From positions 1 to 64,000 of the forward strand of contig NZ_SNXY01000012.1 in the NCBI RefSeq assembly GCF_004362745.1: 64,000 nt of DNA, read 5' to 3'. This document shows positions 53,463-62,839 of the stretch, piece by piece. The notes under the pieces are model-generated. The model had not been told where the DNA came from, ran no database searches, and saw only the letters and a program-made list of their open reading frames with translations. Position 1 is the first letter of the stretch. Every line of letters begins with the position of its first letter. Made by a program: the position numbers and the translations under genes. This stretch comes from Oharaeibacter diazotrophicus. GTDB lineage: Bacteria; Pseudomonadota; Alphaproteobacteria; Rhizobiales; Pleomorphomonadaceae.

Positions 53463-53756
53463 TCAGGCCTGATCGGAATCCGGGTTGAGCCGCTCGCGCA
53501 TCTCCTTGCCCGTCTTGAAGAAGGGCACGGACTTCTTGTCGACCGCGACCTTCTCGCCGGTGCGCGGGTTGCGCCCGATCCGGGCGTCGCGCGCCTTGAC
53601 CGAGAAGGCGCCGAAGCCGCGCAACTCGACGCGGTCGCCGTTGGCGAGGGCCTCGGTGATCTTGTCGAGGATGGTGTTGACGATGTTCTCGACGTCCCGC
53701 TGGTAGAGATGCGGGTTCTGCGCGGCGATGCGGCTGACGAGTTCCGACTTGATCAT
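53463..53756 (-). CDS. ihfB: Integration host factor subunit beta
   Basis: A protein of 97 residues. The start [30 protein letters not shown], the line [29 protein letters not shown] (the intercalating Pro in RNPRTG) and [14 protein letters not shown] are IhfB, not HU. It bends DNA and assists sigma-54 promoters, among others. It lies 34 bases downstream of sppA. Confidence 0.96.
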   Translation of the reverse strand: MIKSELVSRIAAQNPHLYQRDVENIVNTILDKITEALANGDRVELRGFGAFSVKARDARIGRNPRTGEKVAVDKKSVPFFKTGKEMRERLNPDSDQA

Positions 53757-53790
53757 CGAACGGTCCCTCCGGATCGGTAAACCGAAATTC

Positions 53791-54747
53791 CTATTTCAGG
53801 TCGGAGGTTCCAGCCTGCCAAACCGAAACCAGACCGTCAAGCGATCCGATCGGCGCGAGCGCGCCGGCATCGAAGCCGAGCACGTTCGCCACCAGGGCGC
53901 GTGCCATGCCGGACAGGCCGAACGGACCCTGGTCGCGCTTCGGCTCCCAGTCGAGCACCGGCAGGGCGGTGTCGACCTTCCGGGTGCCGAGCCATGCGAT
54001 CGCCTCGTCCTCGCCGCCGATCTCGTCGACCAGCTTCAGCGGCAGCGCCTGCCGGCCCGACCAGATCGAACCGTCGGCGAGCTTCAGGGCCGTGGCGCGG
54101 TCGAGGCCGCGGCGCTCGGCGACGATGTCGACGAACCACTGGTAGGTGTCGTCGACCAGCCGGGCGATCATCTCGCGGGCGCCGGGCACCTCGGGGTCGG
54201 TGAAGGGCGACGGCTCGGCCTTGAGCGGGGCCGACTTCACGGTGTCGACCTCGACGCCGATGGTCTTCAGGAGTTCGGTGACCTTGCCGTACTGGAAGTA
54301 GACGCCGATCGAACCGGTGATCGAGGTGCGCTGGGCGACGATGTGGTCGGTGGCGATCGCCGCCATGTAGCCGGCCGAGGCGGCGAGCGTGCCGACGGTG
54401 GCGACCGTCGGCTTCTTCGCCGCGATGGCGCGCAGACCGTCGTAGAGCTTCTCGCCGCCGGTGGTGGAGCCGCCGGGGCTGTCGATCGCCACGATCACGC
54501 CCTTGACGGCGTCGTCGGCGGCGAGGTCGGCCAGCATCTCGTCGCGCTCGCGGTCGGCCATGATGACACCGCCGATCTCGATGCGGGCGATGTGCGGCTC
54601 GCGCTTGGCGAGACCGTCGCCGGCGCCCGACCAGGCGAGCGCGGCCGCCAGCGCGGCCAGCACGGCGAGGAAGGCGACCGCGCGCCAGAACACCAGCTTG
54701 CGCCGGGTGCGGCGGCGATCGACGACGGCGTCGGCGGTGAGGGTCAT
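53791..54747 (-). CDS. sppA: Signal peptide peptidase SppA (short form)
   Basis: A membrane-anchored Ser/Lys protease of 318 residues that clears signal peptides. A membrane helix lies near residues 20-42. [18 protein letters not shown], the nucleophile Ser in [16 protein letters not shown] and [13 protein letters not shown], with the catalytic Lys downstream, are standard. It has one protease domain, unlike the 67-kDa enzyme of E. coli. The ATG at 54747 has AGGA eight bases upstream. Confidence 0.94.
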   Translation of the reverse strand: MTLTADAVVDRRRTRRKLVFWRAVAFLAVLAALAAALAWSGAGDGLAKREPHIARIEIGGVIMADRERDEMLADLAADDAVKGVIVAIDSPGGSTTGGEKLYDGLRAIAAKKPTVATVGTLAASAGYMAAIATDHIVAQRTSITGSIGVYFQYGKVTELLKTIGVEVDTVKSAPLKAEPSPFTDPEVPGAREMIARLVDDTYQWFVDIVAERRGLDRATALKLADGSIWSGRQALPLKLVDEIGGEDEAIAWLGTRKVDTALPVLDWEPKRDQGPFGLSGMARALVANVLGFDAGALAPIGSLDGLVSVWQAGTSDLK

Positions 54748-54957
54748 GGGGTCCTGGCTCCACATCGATGCGGCAGGCCTAGCAGGCGTGGGCGGAGCCG
54801 GCAAGCGTCCGCCCACGGTGACGCCCCTCGACTTTCGCGAGCGGGCGCGCGACGAGGCGCGGTCGGCAGTGGTACCCCCGGACGCGACGGCCATTCCGGC
54901 GGAGCGCGACGTATTCGGCGGGGTCGCGGCGCGGCGAGGGCTGTAACCACGAAGTAT

Positions 54958-54987
54958 AAGGGCGCCGCACGAAGCGACGCCCTTTTT
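54958..54987 (+). terminator. Orphan Rho-independent terminator on the plus strand
   Basis: AAGGGCG and CGCCCTT pair, with an inner CGC/GCG stem, followed by a five-base T-run (54983-54987). No plus-strand gene ends here, since sppA starts 210 bases to the left on the other strand. It suggests a small RNA or a lost gene in the 499-base gap 54748-55246. Confidence 0.5.
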
Positions 54988-55169
54988 ACTGGCTCCCAAG
55001 ACTCGAAGTCGTTGTAGAAGCCGGCCAGCTTCAGCCTAGGAAGCCGGTCTGAAATCCCAGCCGCGTTGCACGGGGGATGGTGTGAACCATGCGCCCGGGT
55101 CGATCCGTCGTCAAGCGGGCCGCCTTTATTTCGGGCTCTGTAGTTTCACCGAACGGGGGCCCGAAACGG

Positions 55170-55205
55170 CGAGAGGCCCGCGGGATCGCTCCCGCGGGCC
55201 TCTCG
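55170..55205 (-). terminator. Terminator of rpsA
   Basis: A 16-base-pair perfect stem (arm CGAGAGGCCCGCGGGA) with a TCGC loop lies 42 bases after the rpsA stop. On the minus strand it is followed by GCCGTTTCGG, a short T-run. Confidence 0.7.
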
Positions 55206-55246
55206 ATCGGGTGGGTCCGGGCGGCACGGGGCCGCCCGGGAAGGGA

Positions 55247-56944
55247 TCACTCGTCGGTGTCCTGACGGGCCTTGAGGGCCGCACCCAGGATGTCGCCGAG
55301 CGAAGCGCCCGAGTCCGACGAACCGAACTGCGCGACGGCCTCCTTCTCCTCGGCGATCTCGAGCGCCTTGATGGAGAGACCGATCTTGCGGGTCTTGCGG
55401 TCGAACTGGGTGATGCGGGCATCCAGCTTCTCGCCGACGGCGAAGCGCTCGGGGCGCTGCTCCGACCGCTCGCGCGAGAGGTCGGCGCGACGGATGAAGG
55501 CGGTCAGGTCGGTGTCGACCAGCTTGACCTCGATGCCGGCGTCCTTGACCTCGAGCACCTCGCAGGTGACCACCGCGTTGCGGCGAAGCTCGCCGGCGGT
55601 CTCCATCGGATCGTTGGCGAGCTGCTTGATGCCGAGCGAGATGCGCTCCTTCTCGACGTCGACGTCGAGAACCTGGGCGCGCACCACGTCACCCTTGGCG
55701 AACTCCTCGATGACCTGCTCGCCCGGACGGTTCCAGTCGAGGTCGGAGAGGTGCACCATGCCGTCGACGTCGCCGTCGAGACCGATGAACAGACCGAACT
55801 CGGTCTTGTTCTTGACCTCGCCCTCGACAGCCGAACCGATCGGGTGCTTCTCGAGGAAGGCCTCCCACGGGTTCTGCAGGGTCTGCTTCAGGCCGAGCGA
55901 GATGCGGCGCTTGACCGGATCGACCTCGAGCACCATCACGTCGACCTCCTGCGAGGTGGACACGATCTTGCCCGGGTGGACGTTCTTCTTGGTCCACGAC
56001 ATCTCGGAGACGTGGATCAGGCCCTCGATGCCCGGCTCCAGCTCCACGAAGGCGCCGTAGTCGGTGATGTTGGTGACGCGACCCTTGAACTTGGCGTTCA
56101 CCGGGTACTTCGCCTCGATGCCCTCCCACGGATCCGCCTCGAGCTGCTTCATGCCGAGCGAGATGCGGTGGGTCTCCTGGTTGACGCGGATGATCTGGAC
56201 GCGCACCTGCTGGCCGATCGAGAGCACCTCGGTCGGATGGTTGATGCGGCGCCACGCGATGTCCGTGACGTGCAGGAGGCCGTCGATGCCGCCGAGGTCG
56301 ACGAACGCACCGTAGTCGGTGATGTTCTTGACGACGCCGTCGACCACCTGACCCTCTTCCAGGCTCTGGACGAGCTCGGAACGCTGCTCGGCACGGGTCT
56401 CCTCGAGGACGACGCGGCGCGACACGACGATGTTGCCGCGGCGCTTGTCCATCTTGAGGATCTGGAACGGCTGCGGCGTGTGCATCAGCGGGGCGACGTC
56501 GCGCACCGGGCGGATGTCGACTTGGCTACGCGGCAGGAAGGCGGTGGCGCCGTCGAGATCGACGGTGAAGCCGCCCTTCACCTGGTTGAAGATCTGGCCG
56601 ATGACCTTCTCGTTCTTCTCGAAGGCCACCTCGAGGCGGACCCAGCTCTCCTCGCGGCGCGCCTTGTCGCGCGAGAGAACGGCTTCGCCGAGCGCGTTCT
56701 CGACGCGCTCCAGGTAAACCTCGACCTCGTCGCCGATCTTGAGCTCGCCGTCGCGGGCCCGGGCGCCGAACTCCTTGAGCGGAACGCGACCCTCGACCTT
56801 CAGGCCGACGTCGATGACCGCGAGGTCCTTCTCGATCGCGACGACGCGACCCTTGACGACCGCGCCTTCGACGACGTCCGAGGCGGTCAGGCTCTCGGCG
56901 AGAAGGGCGGCGAAATCCTCGCGGGAGGGATTGCTGGTTGCCAT
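55247..56944 (-). CDS. rpsA: 30S ribosomal protein S1
   Basis: A protein of 565 residues. Six S1 RNA-binding repeats are visible; the middle ones read GVVKNITDYGAFVDLGGIDGLLHVTDIAW and GRVTNITDYGAFVELEPGIEGLIHVSEMSW. The first two bind the ribosome and the rest hold mRNA. The ATG at 56944 follows GGAG by six bases and gives MATSNPSREDFAALLAES, the usual start. It has its own leader of about 185 bases. Confidence 0.98.
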   Translation of the reverse strand: MATSNPSREDFAALLAESLTASDVVEGAVVKGRVVAIEKDLAVIDVGLKVEGRVPLKEFGARARDGELKIGDEVEVYLERVENALGEAVLSRDKARREESWVRLEVAFEKNEKVIGQIFNQVKGGFTVDLDGATAFLPRSQVDIRPVRDVAPLMHTPQPFQILKMDKRRGNIVVSRRVVLEETRAEQRSELVQSLEEGQVVDGVVKNITDYGAFVDLGGIDGLLHVTDIAWRRINHPTEVLSIGQQVRVQIIRVNQETHRISLGMKQLEADPWEGIEAKYPVNAKFKGRVTNITDYGAFVELEPGIEGLIHVSEMSWTKKNVHPGKIVSTSQEVDVMVLEVDPVKRRISLGLKQTLQNPWEAFLEKHPIGSAVEGEVKNKTEFGLFIGLDGDVDGMVHLSDLDWNRPGEQVIEEFAKGDVVRAQVLDVDVEKERISLGIKQLANDPMETAGELRRNAVVTCEVLEVKDAGIEVKLVDTDLTAFIRRADLSRERSEQRPERFAVGEKLDARITQFDRKTRKIGLSIKALEIAEEKEAVAQFGSSDSGASLGDILGAALKARQDTDE

Positions 56945-57134
56945 TGAAACTCCTGGTGCCGGCAGGCCGGCGTCGCGTCGGCGGGTTCGTGTGTTTGGGC
57001 GGCCCCTGACGTCCGTGGCCCGGATCCCCCTCGAAAACGACCGGGGAGCCGGATGCCGACGCTGTCGACGGACGACGGTGCCGAAAGACCTCGTGCGCCC
57101 GGTAGGATGACGTCCCGCCCGTGCGCGCCGCGCG

Positions 57135-57163
57135 GATATAGACGGGAAATCCGCGCGGCGCAA
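57135..57163 (-). promoter_or_regulatory. Candidate promoter of rpsA
   Basis: On the minus strand TTGCGC (57163-57158) and TATATC (57140-57135) are 17 bases apart. Transcription would start near 57128, giving a leader of about 185 bases. The rest of the 337-base gap (56945-57281) shows nothing else. Confidence 0.5.
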
Positions 57164-57281
57164 GACGGCGGGCGCGGCTCTTCACCCTCTCGCGCGGAGG
57201 CGGGGGCGGCACGCGCTATTCCTTTGCGCGCGGGGTCGCGCGGTGCTCAACTGCACCTCGTCAACGACCATGGGGGGCACC

Positions 57282-58856
57282 ATGCCGAAGTCGATCCACC
57301 GCCGCGGCGCCGCGTTGCTGTGCGCCGGGCTGCCGCTGCTCTTCGCCGCCGCCGCTCCGGCCGCCGCGGTCGAGCTCGGGCCGACGGTCGCGGTTTCGCC
57401 GAAGACCAGCCCGTTCGCGGACTGCAAGGCCGACGACGTCGCCTCGCAGTCCGGTACCAACTATCCCGGCTCGGAGATCGAGCCCTTCGTCGAGGCGGCG
57501 CCCAAGGCGCCGGCGCGGCTGCTCGCCGGCTGGCAGCAGGACCGCTGGTCGAACGGCGGCGCCCGCGGGCTCGCCGCGGCCTACAGCTTCGACGGCGGCG
57601 CGTCCTGGAAGACGGTGGTGCCGCCCGGCGTCAGCAAGTGTTCCGGCGGCGCCTACCTGCGCGCCAGCGACCCCTGGGTCGCGATCTCGCCGAATGGCAC
57701 GTCCTATTTCATGAGCCTCGCCTTCGACGCCGACCTGCCGGACGGCCGGTTCGGCGCCAACGCCATGCTGGTCAACCGGTCGACCGACGGCGGCCGGACG
57801 TGGTCGAGCCCGGTGGTGCTGCGCCGGGACGGCGTCGGCAAGGCGCTCAACGACAAGAACTCGATCACGGCCGATCCCGCGGACTCGCGCTACGCCTACG
57901 CGGTCTGGGACCGGCTGGTCGACTACAGCCTGCCCGACGGCCTGACCGGCGGCGGCGGCCGCGGCGCGCGCCAGCGCGCGGCCTTCCTGCGCTCGATCTC
58001 GGCCGGCAAGGCCACCGACGCGCCCGCGCGTGCCGACGAGGTGTTCTTCGAGGGGCCGGCCTTCCTCGCCCGCACCACCGACGGCGGCAAGACCTGGGAG
58101 CGGGCGCGCAAGGTGTTCGATCCCGGTCCGAACGCCCAGACCATCAACAACCTCGTCGAGGTCGGTCCGGGCGGCAAGGTCCACCTGTTCTTCACCCGCA
58201 TCGACAGCGTCGGCCGCGTCTACATCGAGGTGAAGACCTCGACCGATCACGGTGCCACCTTCCCCGGCGCGGCGAGCATGGTGTCGGAGGTGCTGAGCTC
58301 GCCGACCTACACGATCACGCCCAACCTCGAGGCGCCGGTGCGCGACGCCGGCATCCTGTTCGACACGGCGGTCGATCCGGCCACCGGCACGCTCGCCGTG
58401 GTCTGGCAGGACGGCCGGTTCCGCGGCGTCGAGGGCATCGCCTTCTCGACCTCGTTCGACGGCGGCAAGACTTGGACCTTCCCGATCGAGGTGAACCGGA
58501 CGCCGGCGAACTTCAACCGGCTGCGCGAGCAGGCCTTCGTGCCGGCGGTGGAATTCGTGGCGGGCAAGGTGGTCGTGACCTACTACGACTTCCGCAACGA
58601 CGACGCCTCGGGCGAACTCGCCGACGCCTTCACCGCGATCTGCGCCGCCGCGTGCTACTGGCCCGAGGGCTGGACCGTCGGCCGGCGGCTGACGGGCAAG
58701 TCGTTCGACCTCGCCAAGGCGCCGGTCGCGCGCGGCTATTTCCTCGGCGACTACATGGGCCTGACGGCCGCCGCCGGGAAGGCGGTGCCGCTGTTCGGCG
58801 TGACCCGGGCGACCGCCGGCACCGCCGACCTCGTGACGCGGTCGATCACGCCCTGA
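57282..58856 (+). CDS. Secreted BNR/Asp-box repeat protein (sialidase-like beta-propeller)
   Basis: A protein of 524 residues with a signal peptide (about 1-29, ending APAAAVE). At least five Asp-box/BNR motifs are seen: SFDGGASWKT, STDGGRTWSS, TTDGGKTWER, STDHGATFPG and SFDGGKTWTF. They indicate a six-bladed beta-propeller of the sialidase/exo-glycosidase superfamily. The catalytic Arg triad of true sialidases could not be assigned, so the activity is open. Cysteines (DCKADD, SKCSGG, CAAACYW) suggest an oxidised, exported protein. GGGGGG lies upstream of the ATG at 57282. It could be a T2SS client. Confidence 0.75.
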   Translation: MPKSIHRRGAALLCAGLPLLFAAAAPAAAVELGPTVAVSPKTSPFADCKADDVASQSGTNYPGSEIEPFVEAAPKAPARLLAGWQQDRWSNGGARGLAAAYSFDGGASWKTVVPPGVSKCSGGAYLRASDPWVAISPNGTSYFMSLAFDADLPDGRFGANAMLVNRSTDGGRTWSSPVVLRRDGVGKALNDKNSITADPADSRYAYAVWDRLVDYSLPDGLTGGGGRGARQRAAFLRSISAGKATDAPARADEVFFEGPAFLARTTDGGKTWERARKVFDPGPNAQTINNLVEVGPGGKVHLFFTRIDSVGRVYIEVKTSTDHGATFPGAASMVSEVLSSPTYTITPNLEAPVRDAGILFDTAVDPATGTLAVVWQDGRFRGVEGIAFSTSFDGGKTWTFPIEVNRTPANFNRLREQAFVPAVEFVAGKVVVTYYDFRNDDASGELADAFTAICAAACYWPEGWTVGRRLTGKSFDLAKAPVARGYFLGDYMGLTAAAGKAVPLFGVTRATAGTADLVTRSITP

Positions 58857-58885
58857 GCCGGCGCGGCCGCGCCCTCGAAACGGCA

Positions 58886-58918
58886 AAGGGCCCCGGCGCG
58901 GATCGCGCCGGGGCCCTT
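58886..58918. terminator. Bidirectional terminator between the BNR-protein gene and pnp
   Basis: A 15-base-pair perfect stem (arm AAGGGCCCCGGCGCG) with a GAT loop, followed by CTTCTTCTCT on the plus strand and preceded by an A-run. It serves two convergent genes. Confidence 0.8.
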
Positions 58919-58953
58919 CTTCTCTCTGGATCGTGCGGGGACGGCGGGGCGGA

Positions 58954-61083
58954 TCAGCCCTCGGCCTTGTCCTCGCCCTTGATCTCCTGACCGGTCTTCT
59001 GGTCGACGACCTTCATCGAGAGGCGGACCTTGCCGCGCTCGTCGAAGCCCATCAGCTTGACCCAGACCTTGTCGCCTTCCTTGACGACGTCCTTGACGTT
59101 CTGGACGCGCTGCGGGGCGAGCTGGGAGACGTGGACGAGGCCGTCGCGCGAACCGAAGAAGTTCACGAAGGCGCCGAACTCGACGACCTTGACCACGGTG
59201 CCCTCGTAGACCGCGCCGACCTCCGGCTCGGCGGCGATGCCCTTGACCCAGTTCATCGCGGCCTGGATCGCCTTGAGGTCGCTCGAGGCGAACTTGACGG
59301 TGCCGTCGTCCTGGATGTCGATCTTGGCGCCGGTCTTCTCCACGATCTCGCGGATGACCTTGCCGCCCGAGCCGATCACTTCGCGGATCTTGTCGGTCGG
59401 GATCTTCATCACTTCGATGCGCGGGGCGTGCTCGCCGAGCTCGGAGCGGGCGCCGGTGATCGCCTTGGCCATCTCGCCGAGGATGTGCCGGCGGCCGCCG
59501 CGGGCCTGCTCCAGCGCGACCTTCATGATCTCCTCGGTGATACCGGTGATCTTGATGTCCATCTGCAGCGAGGTGACGCCGTTCTCGGTGCCGGCGACCT
59601 TGAAGTCCATGTCGCCGAGGTGGTCCTCGTCGCCGAGGATGTCGGACAGCACGGCGAAACGGTCGCCTTCCTTGATCAGGCCCATGGCGATGCCGGCGGT
59701 GGCGGCCTTGAGCGGCACGCCCGCGTCCATCAGCGCCAGCGACGAACCGCAGACGGTGGCCATCGACGACGAGCCGTTGGACTCGGTGATCTCCGAGACC
59801 ACGCGAATGGTGTAGGGGAACTCGTGCTTGGCCGGCAGCATCGGGTGGACGGCGCGCCAGGCGAGCTTGCCGTGGCCGATCTCGCGGCGGCCGGGCGAGC
59901 CCATGCGGCCGGTCTCGCCCACGGAATAGGGCGGGAAGTTGTAGTGCAGCATGAAGTGCTGCTTGAAGGTGCCCTCGAGGGCGTCGACGAACTGCTCGTC
60001 CTCGCCGGTGCCGAGGGTGGCGACCACGAGGGCCTGCGTCTCGCCGCGGGTGAACAGCGCCGAACCGTGGGCGCGCGGCAGGATGCCGACCTCGGCGACG
60101 ATCGGGCGGACCGTCGAGAGGTCGCGGCCGTCGATGCGCGAGCCGGTGTCGAGGATGTTCCAGCGGACGATCTTCGCCTGCAGGTCCTTGAACACCGCGC
60201 CGACCTGCTCCTTCGAGAAGGCGGGCTCGCCACCCTCGGGGAAGAAGGCGGCCATCACCTTCGCCTTGGCGGCGTCGACGGCGGCGTAGCGCTCCTGCTT
60301 GGCGGTGATGCGGTAGGCGGCGCGCAGGTCCGTCTCCGCGATCTCCAGCATCTTCGCCTCGATCGCCGAATGGTCGACCGGGGTGAAGTCGCGCGGCTCC
60401 TTGGCGGCGCGCTCGGCGAGGCGGATGATCGCGTCGATCACCGGCTGGAAGCCGCGGTGGCCGAACATGACCGCCGCGAGCATGGTGTCCTCGTCGAGCT
60501 CCTGGGCCTCCGACTCGACCATCAGGACGGCGTCCTGGGTGCCGGCGACCACGAGGTCGAGCTTGGAGTCGGCCATCGAGTCGACGGCCGGGTTGAGCAC
60601 GAACTCACCGTCGATCAGGCCGACGCGGGCGCCGCCGATCGGGCCCATGAAGGGCACGCCGGAGAGCGTCAGCGCCGCCGAGGCGGCGACCATGGCGAGG
60701 ATGTCCGGCGCGTTCTCCATGTCGTGCGACAGCGTCGTCACGATCACCTGGGTGTCGCACTTGTAGCCCTCGGGGAACAGCGGGCGGATCGGACGGTCGA
60801 TCAGGCGCGAGGTCAGGGTCTCGTGCTCGGACGGACGGCCCTCGCGCTTGAAGTAGCCACCGGGGATCTTGCCGGCCGCGAAGGCCTTCTCCTGGTAGTT
60901 CACCGTCAGCGGGAAGAAGTCCTGGCCGGGCTTCGGTTCCTTGGCGGAGACGACGGTGGCGAGCACGGTGCTCTCGCCGTAGGTGGCGAGCACGGCGCCG
61001 TCGGCCTGGCGGGCGACGCGGCCCGTCTCGAGGGTCAGCTTGCGGCCGGCCCAGTCGATCTCGACTTTCTGGGTGTCGAACAT
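58954..61083 (-). CDS. pnp: Polynucleotide phosphorylase
   Basis: A protein of 709 residues. It degrades RNA by phosphorolysis and is a degradosome component. Two RNase PH domains (about 10-140 and 315-455), an alpha-helical linker, a KH domain ([23 protein letters not shown] near 563) and an S1 domain ([31 protein letters not shown] near 628) are in the usual order. [21 protein letters not shown] at 61083 is the standard start. The gene lies 365 bases downstream of rpsO. Confidence 0.98.
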   Translation of the reverse strand: MFDTQKVEIDWAGRKLTLETGRVARQADGAVLATYGESTVLATVVSAKEPKPGQDFFPLTVNYQEKAFAAGKIPGGYFKREGRPSEHETLTSRLIDRPIRPLFPEGYKCDTQVIVTTLSHDMENAPDILAMVAASAALTLSGVPFMGPIGGARVGLIDGEFVLNPAVDSMADSKLDLVVAGTQDAVLMVESEAQELDEDTMLAAVMFGHRGFQPVIDAIIRLAERAAKEPRDFTPVDHSAIEAKMLEIAETDLRAAYRITAKQERYAAVDAAKAKVMAAFFPEGGEPAFSKEQVGAVFKDLQAKIVRWNILDTGSRIDGRDLSTVRPIVAEVGILPRAHGSALFTRGETQALVVATLGTGEDEQFVDALEGTFKQHFMLHYNFPPYSVGETGRMGSPGRREIGHGKLAWRAVHPMLPAKHEFPYTIRVVSEITESNGSSSMATVCGSSLALMDAGVPLKAATAGIAMGLIKEGDRFAVLSDILGDEDHLGDMDFKVAGTENGVTSLQMDIKITGITEEIMKVALEQARGGRRHILGEMAKAITGARSELGEHAPRIEVMKIPTDKIREVIGSGGKVIREIVEKTGAKIDIQDDGTVKFASSDLKAIQAAMNWVKGIAAEPEVGAVYEGTVVKVVEFGAFVNFFGSRDGLVHVSQLAPQRVQNVKDVVKEGDKVWVKLMGFDERGKVRLSMKVVDQKTGQEIKGEDKAEG

Positions 61084-61217
61084 GGGATGTCTTTTCGGTC
61101 CCGTATGCGTTGCGGTGCGCACCTGCCACGGGCAAGACGGCGGGACGCTCGGGTCGTTCCGGGGAAACGGGCCGAGCGCCCTGCGATCCTGCCCCATGGC
61201 CGTGCGGCACGGGGTGT

Positions 61218-61261
61218 GGCGACCGGCGCCGGCCCCGCTCCCGGGGCGGCCGACGGTCGCC
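61218..61261 (-). promoter_or_regulatory. Long hairpin in the pnp leader
   Basis: GGCGACCG (61218-61225) pairs with CGGTCGCC (61254-61261), and an inner GCCCCG/CGGGGC stem (61232-61237, 61242-61247) closes a CTCC loop. It lies about 135-180 bases upstream of the pnp start. In enterobacteria a leader hairpin cut by RNase III mediates pnp self-control; this may be the same device. No clear pnp promoter was found in the gap. Confidence 0.4.
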
Positions 61262-61391
61262 GGCGATGGGCCGCGACGGCGGCCCGGGCCGCTTCATGAC
61301 GCGAAACGGCCGACGGGCGGGCTCATACCACGTTTCGCGGGCCGCGGGAAATTCATTTGCCGGACGTCGGCGCGTCGGCCGGATACGGAAA

Positions 61392-61419
61392 AGGGGCGCC
61401 GGATCGCTCCGGCGCCCCT
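61392..61419 (-). terminator. Terminator of rpsO
   Basis: A 12-base-pair stem (arm AGGGGCGCCGGA) with a TCGC loop, followed on the minus strand by TTTTCCG. It is 30 bases after the rpsO stop, so pnp is probably not fully dependent on the rpsO transcript. Confidence 0.8.
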
Positions 61420-61448
61420 CGAAACCCGCTGGGGTCCACCCGTCCGCG

Positions 61449-61718
61449 TCAGCGACGCAGGCCGAGACGGCCGATGAGGGTGGTGTAGCGCTCCTCGCTG
61501 GTGCGCTTCAGGTAGTCGAGCAGCTGACGGCGCTGGCTGACGAGCTTCAGGAGGCCGCGGCGGGAGTGGTTGTCCTTGCCGTGGGTCTTGAAGTGCTCGG
61601 TCAGGTTGGAGATGCGCTCGGAGAGCAGCGCGACCTGCACCTCGGGCGAGCCGGTGTCGGCTTCCTTGGTGCCGTATTCCTTGATGAGCGCGGCCTTGCG
61701 CTCGGCGGTGATCGACAT
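61449..61718 (-). CDS. rpsO: 30S ribosomal protein S15
   Basis: A protein of 89 residues, the standard length. [65 protein letters not shown] and [13 protein letters not shown] are the S15 consensus. AAGGA precedes the ATG at 61718. It follows truB by 57 bases. Confidence 0.98.
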   Translation of the reverse strand: MSITAERKAALIKEYGTKEADTGSPEVQVALLSERISNLTEHFKTHGKDNHSRRGLLKLVSQRRQLLDYLKRTSEERYTTLIGRLGLRR

Positions 61719-61775
61719 CGTCGATGTCCTTCGCGTTGCCGCGGCCGGAGCCGCGGGGAGGGGTGCCGCCACGGA

Positions 61776-62702
61776 TCAGGCCGTGGCGAGGTTGAAGACC
61801 CTGCGCGGATGCAGCTGCCCTTGCTCGATCTCGCCGAGCGCCACGAGCTCGCCCTTGCGGGTGGCGTAGGCCGGTCCGTCGATGGGGGCGCCCTGCCCAC
61901 GCAGGAGGATCGGCTGGCCGGAGCGCAGGCGACCCGCTTCCGCTTCCGTCACGGCCAGGGCCGGGATGTCGTCCAGCGCGGTCTCGACGGGGCGGAGCGC
62001 GGCGGCGAAAAGGCCGTCGCGGCCGGCTTCATGCGCCAGTTCCTGCAGCTTTTCAAGCGGAATCATGTCCACTTCGCCGTAGGGTCCGACGACGAGCCGG
62101 CGCAGGTCCACCACGTGGCCGCGGGTGCCGAGGCGGCGGCCGATGTCACGGGCGAGGGCGCGCACGTAGGTGCCCTTGCCGCATTCGCACTCGAACACGG
62201 CGGTGTCGGCGTCCGGGGTCGCGACGAGGTCGATCGTGTGGATGGTGACCGGGCGGGCGTCGAGCACCACCTCCTCGCCGGCGCGGGCGAGGTCGTAGGC
62301 GCGCTCGCCGTCGACCTTGATCGCCGAGAAGGCCGGCGGGACCTGCTCGATCTCGCCCTCGAACTCGTCGAGCACGGCGTCGACCGCGTCGGCGGACGGG
62401 CGGACGTCGGACGTCGCGACCGTCTCGCCCTCGGTGTCGTCGGTCGTGGTCTCGACGCCCCAGCGCACGGTGAAGCGGTAGATCTTGCGGCCGTCCTGGA
62501 CGAAGGGGACGGTCTTCGTCGCCTCGCCGAGCGCGATCGGCAGCATGCCGGAGGCGAGCGGGTCGAGCGTGCCGGCGTGGCCGGCCTTGGAGGTGCCGAA
62601 CAGCCGCTTGATCGCCCCGACCGCCTGGGTGGACGTGATGCCCACCGGCTTGTCGAGGAGCACCCAGCCGTGGACGAAATTGTTCTTCTGCCTGCGGGCC
62701 AT
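61776..62702 (-). CDS. truB: tRNA pseudouridine-55 synthase TruB
   Basis: A protein of 308 residues. It makes pseudouridine 55 in the T-loop of tRNAs. The catalytic Asp is in [23 protein letters not shown] near residue 47. [30 protein letters not shown] and [19 protein letters not shown] are standard. The ATG at 62702 gives [19 protein letters not shown]. It heads the truB-rpsO segment; rbfA and infB, often upstream, are not here. Confidence 0.96.
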   Translation of the reverse strand: MARRQKNNFVHGWVLLDKPVGITSTQAVGAIKRLFGTSKAGHAGTLDPLASGMLPIALGEATKTVPFVQDGRKIYRFTVRWGVETTTDDTEGETVATSDVRPSADAVDAVLDEFEGEIEQVPPAFSAIKVDGERAYDLARAGEEVVLDARPVTIHTIDLVATPDADTAVFECECGKGTYVRALARDIGRRLGTRGHVVDLRRLVVGPYGEVDMIPLEKLQELAHEAGRDGLFAAALRPVETALDDIPALAVTEAEAGRLRSGQPILLRGQGAPIDGPAYATRKGELVALGEIEQGQLHPRRVFNLATA

Positions 62703-62839
62703 GTCGGCGGAAACCCCGGAGACGCCGGGCGGGATTCGGACCCGCGGGACGGCGGTGGACGGGCGCACGGCACCCGCGCGCCCCGGAAGGCGCCGCTCAT
62801 AGCCGAGGCGGGCGGGCATGGCAACCGCCCGGGGTGCCG

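Noticed and set aside
55082-56947. Plus-strand open frame covering rpsA
   Set aside because: Antisense to ribosomal protein S1, whose S1 repeats, start and terminator are all clear. The predicted product is a compositionally odd Leu/Asp/Glu/His-rich chain.
58933-61299. Plus-strand open frame covering pnp
   Set aside because: Antisense shadow of polynucleotide phosphorylase; no domain is visible in it.
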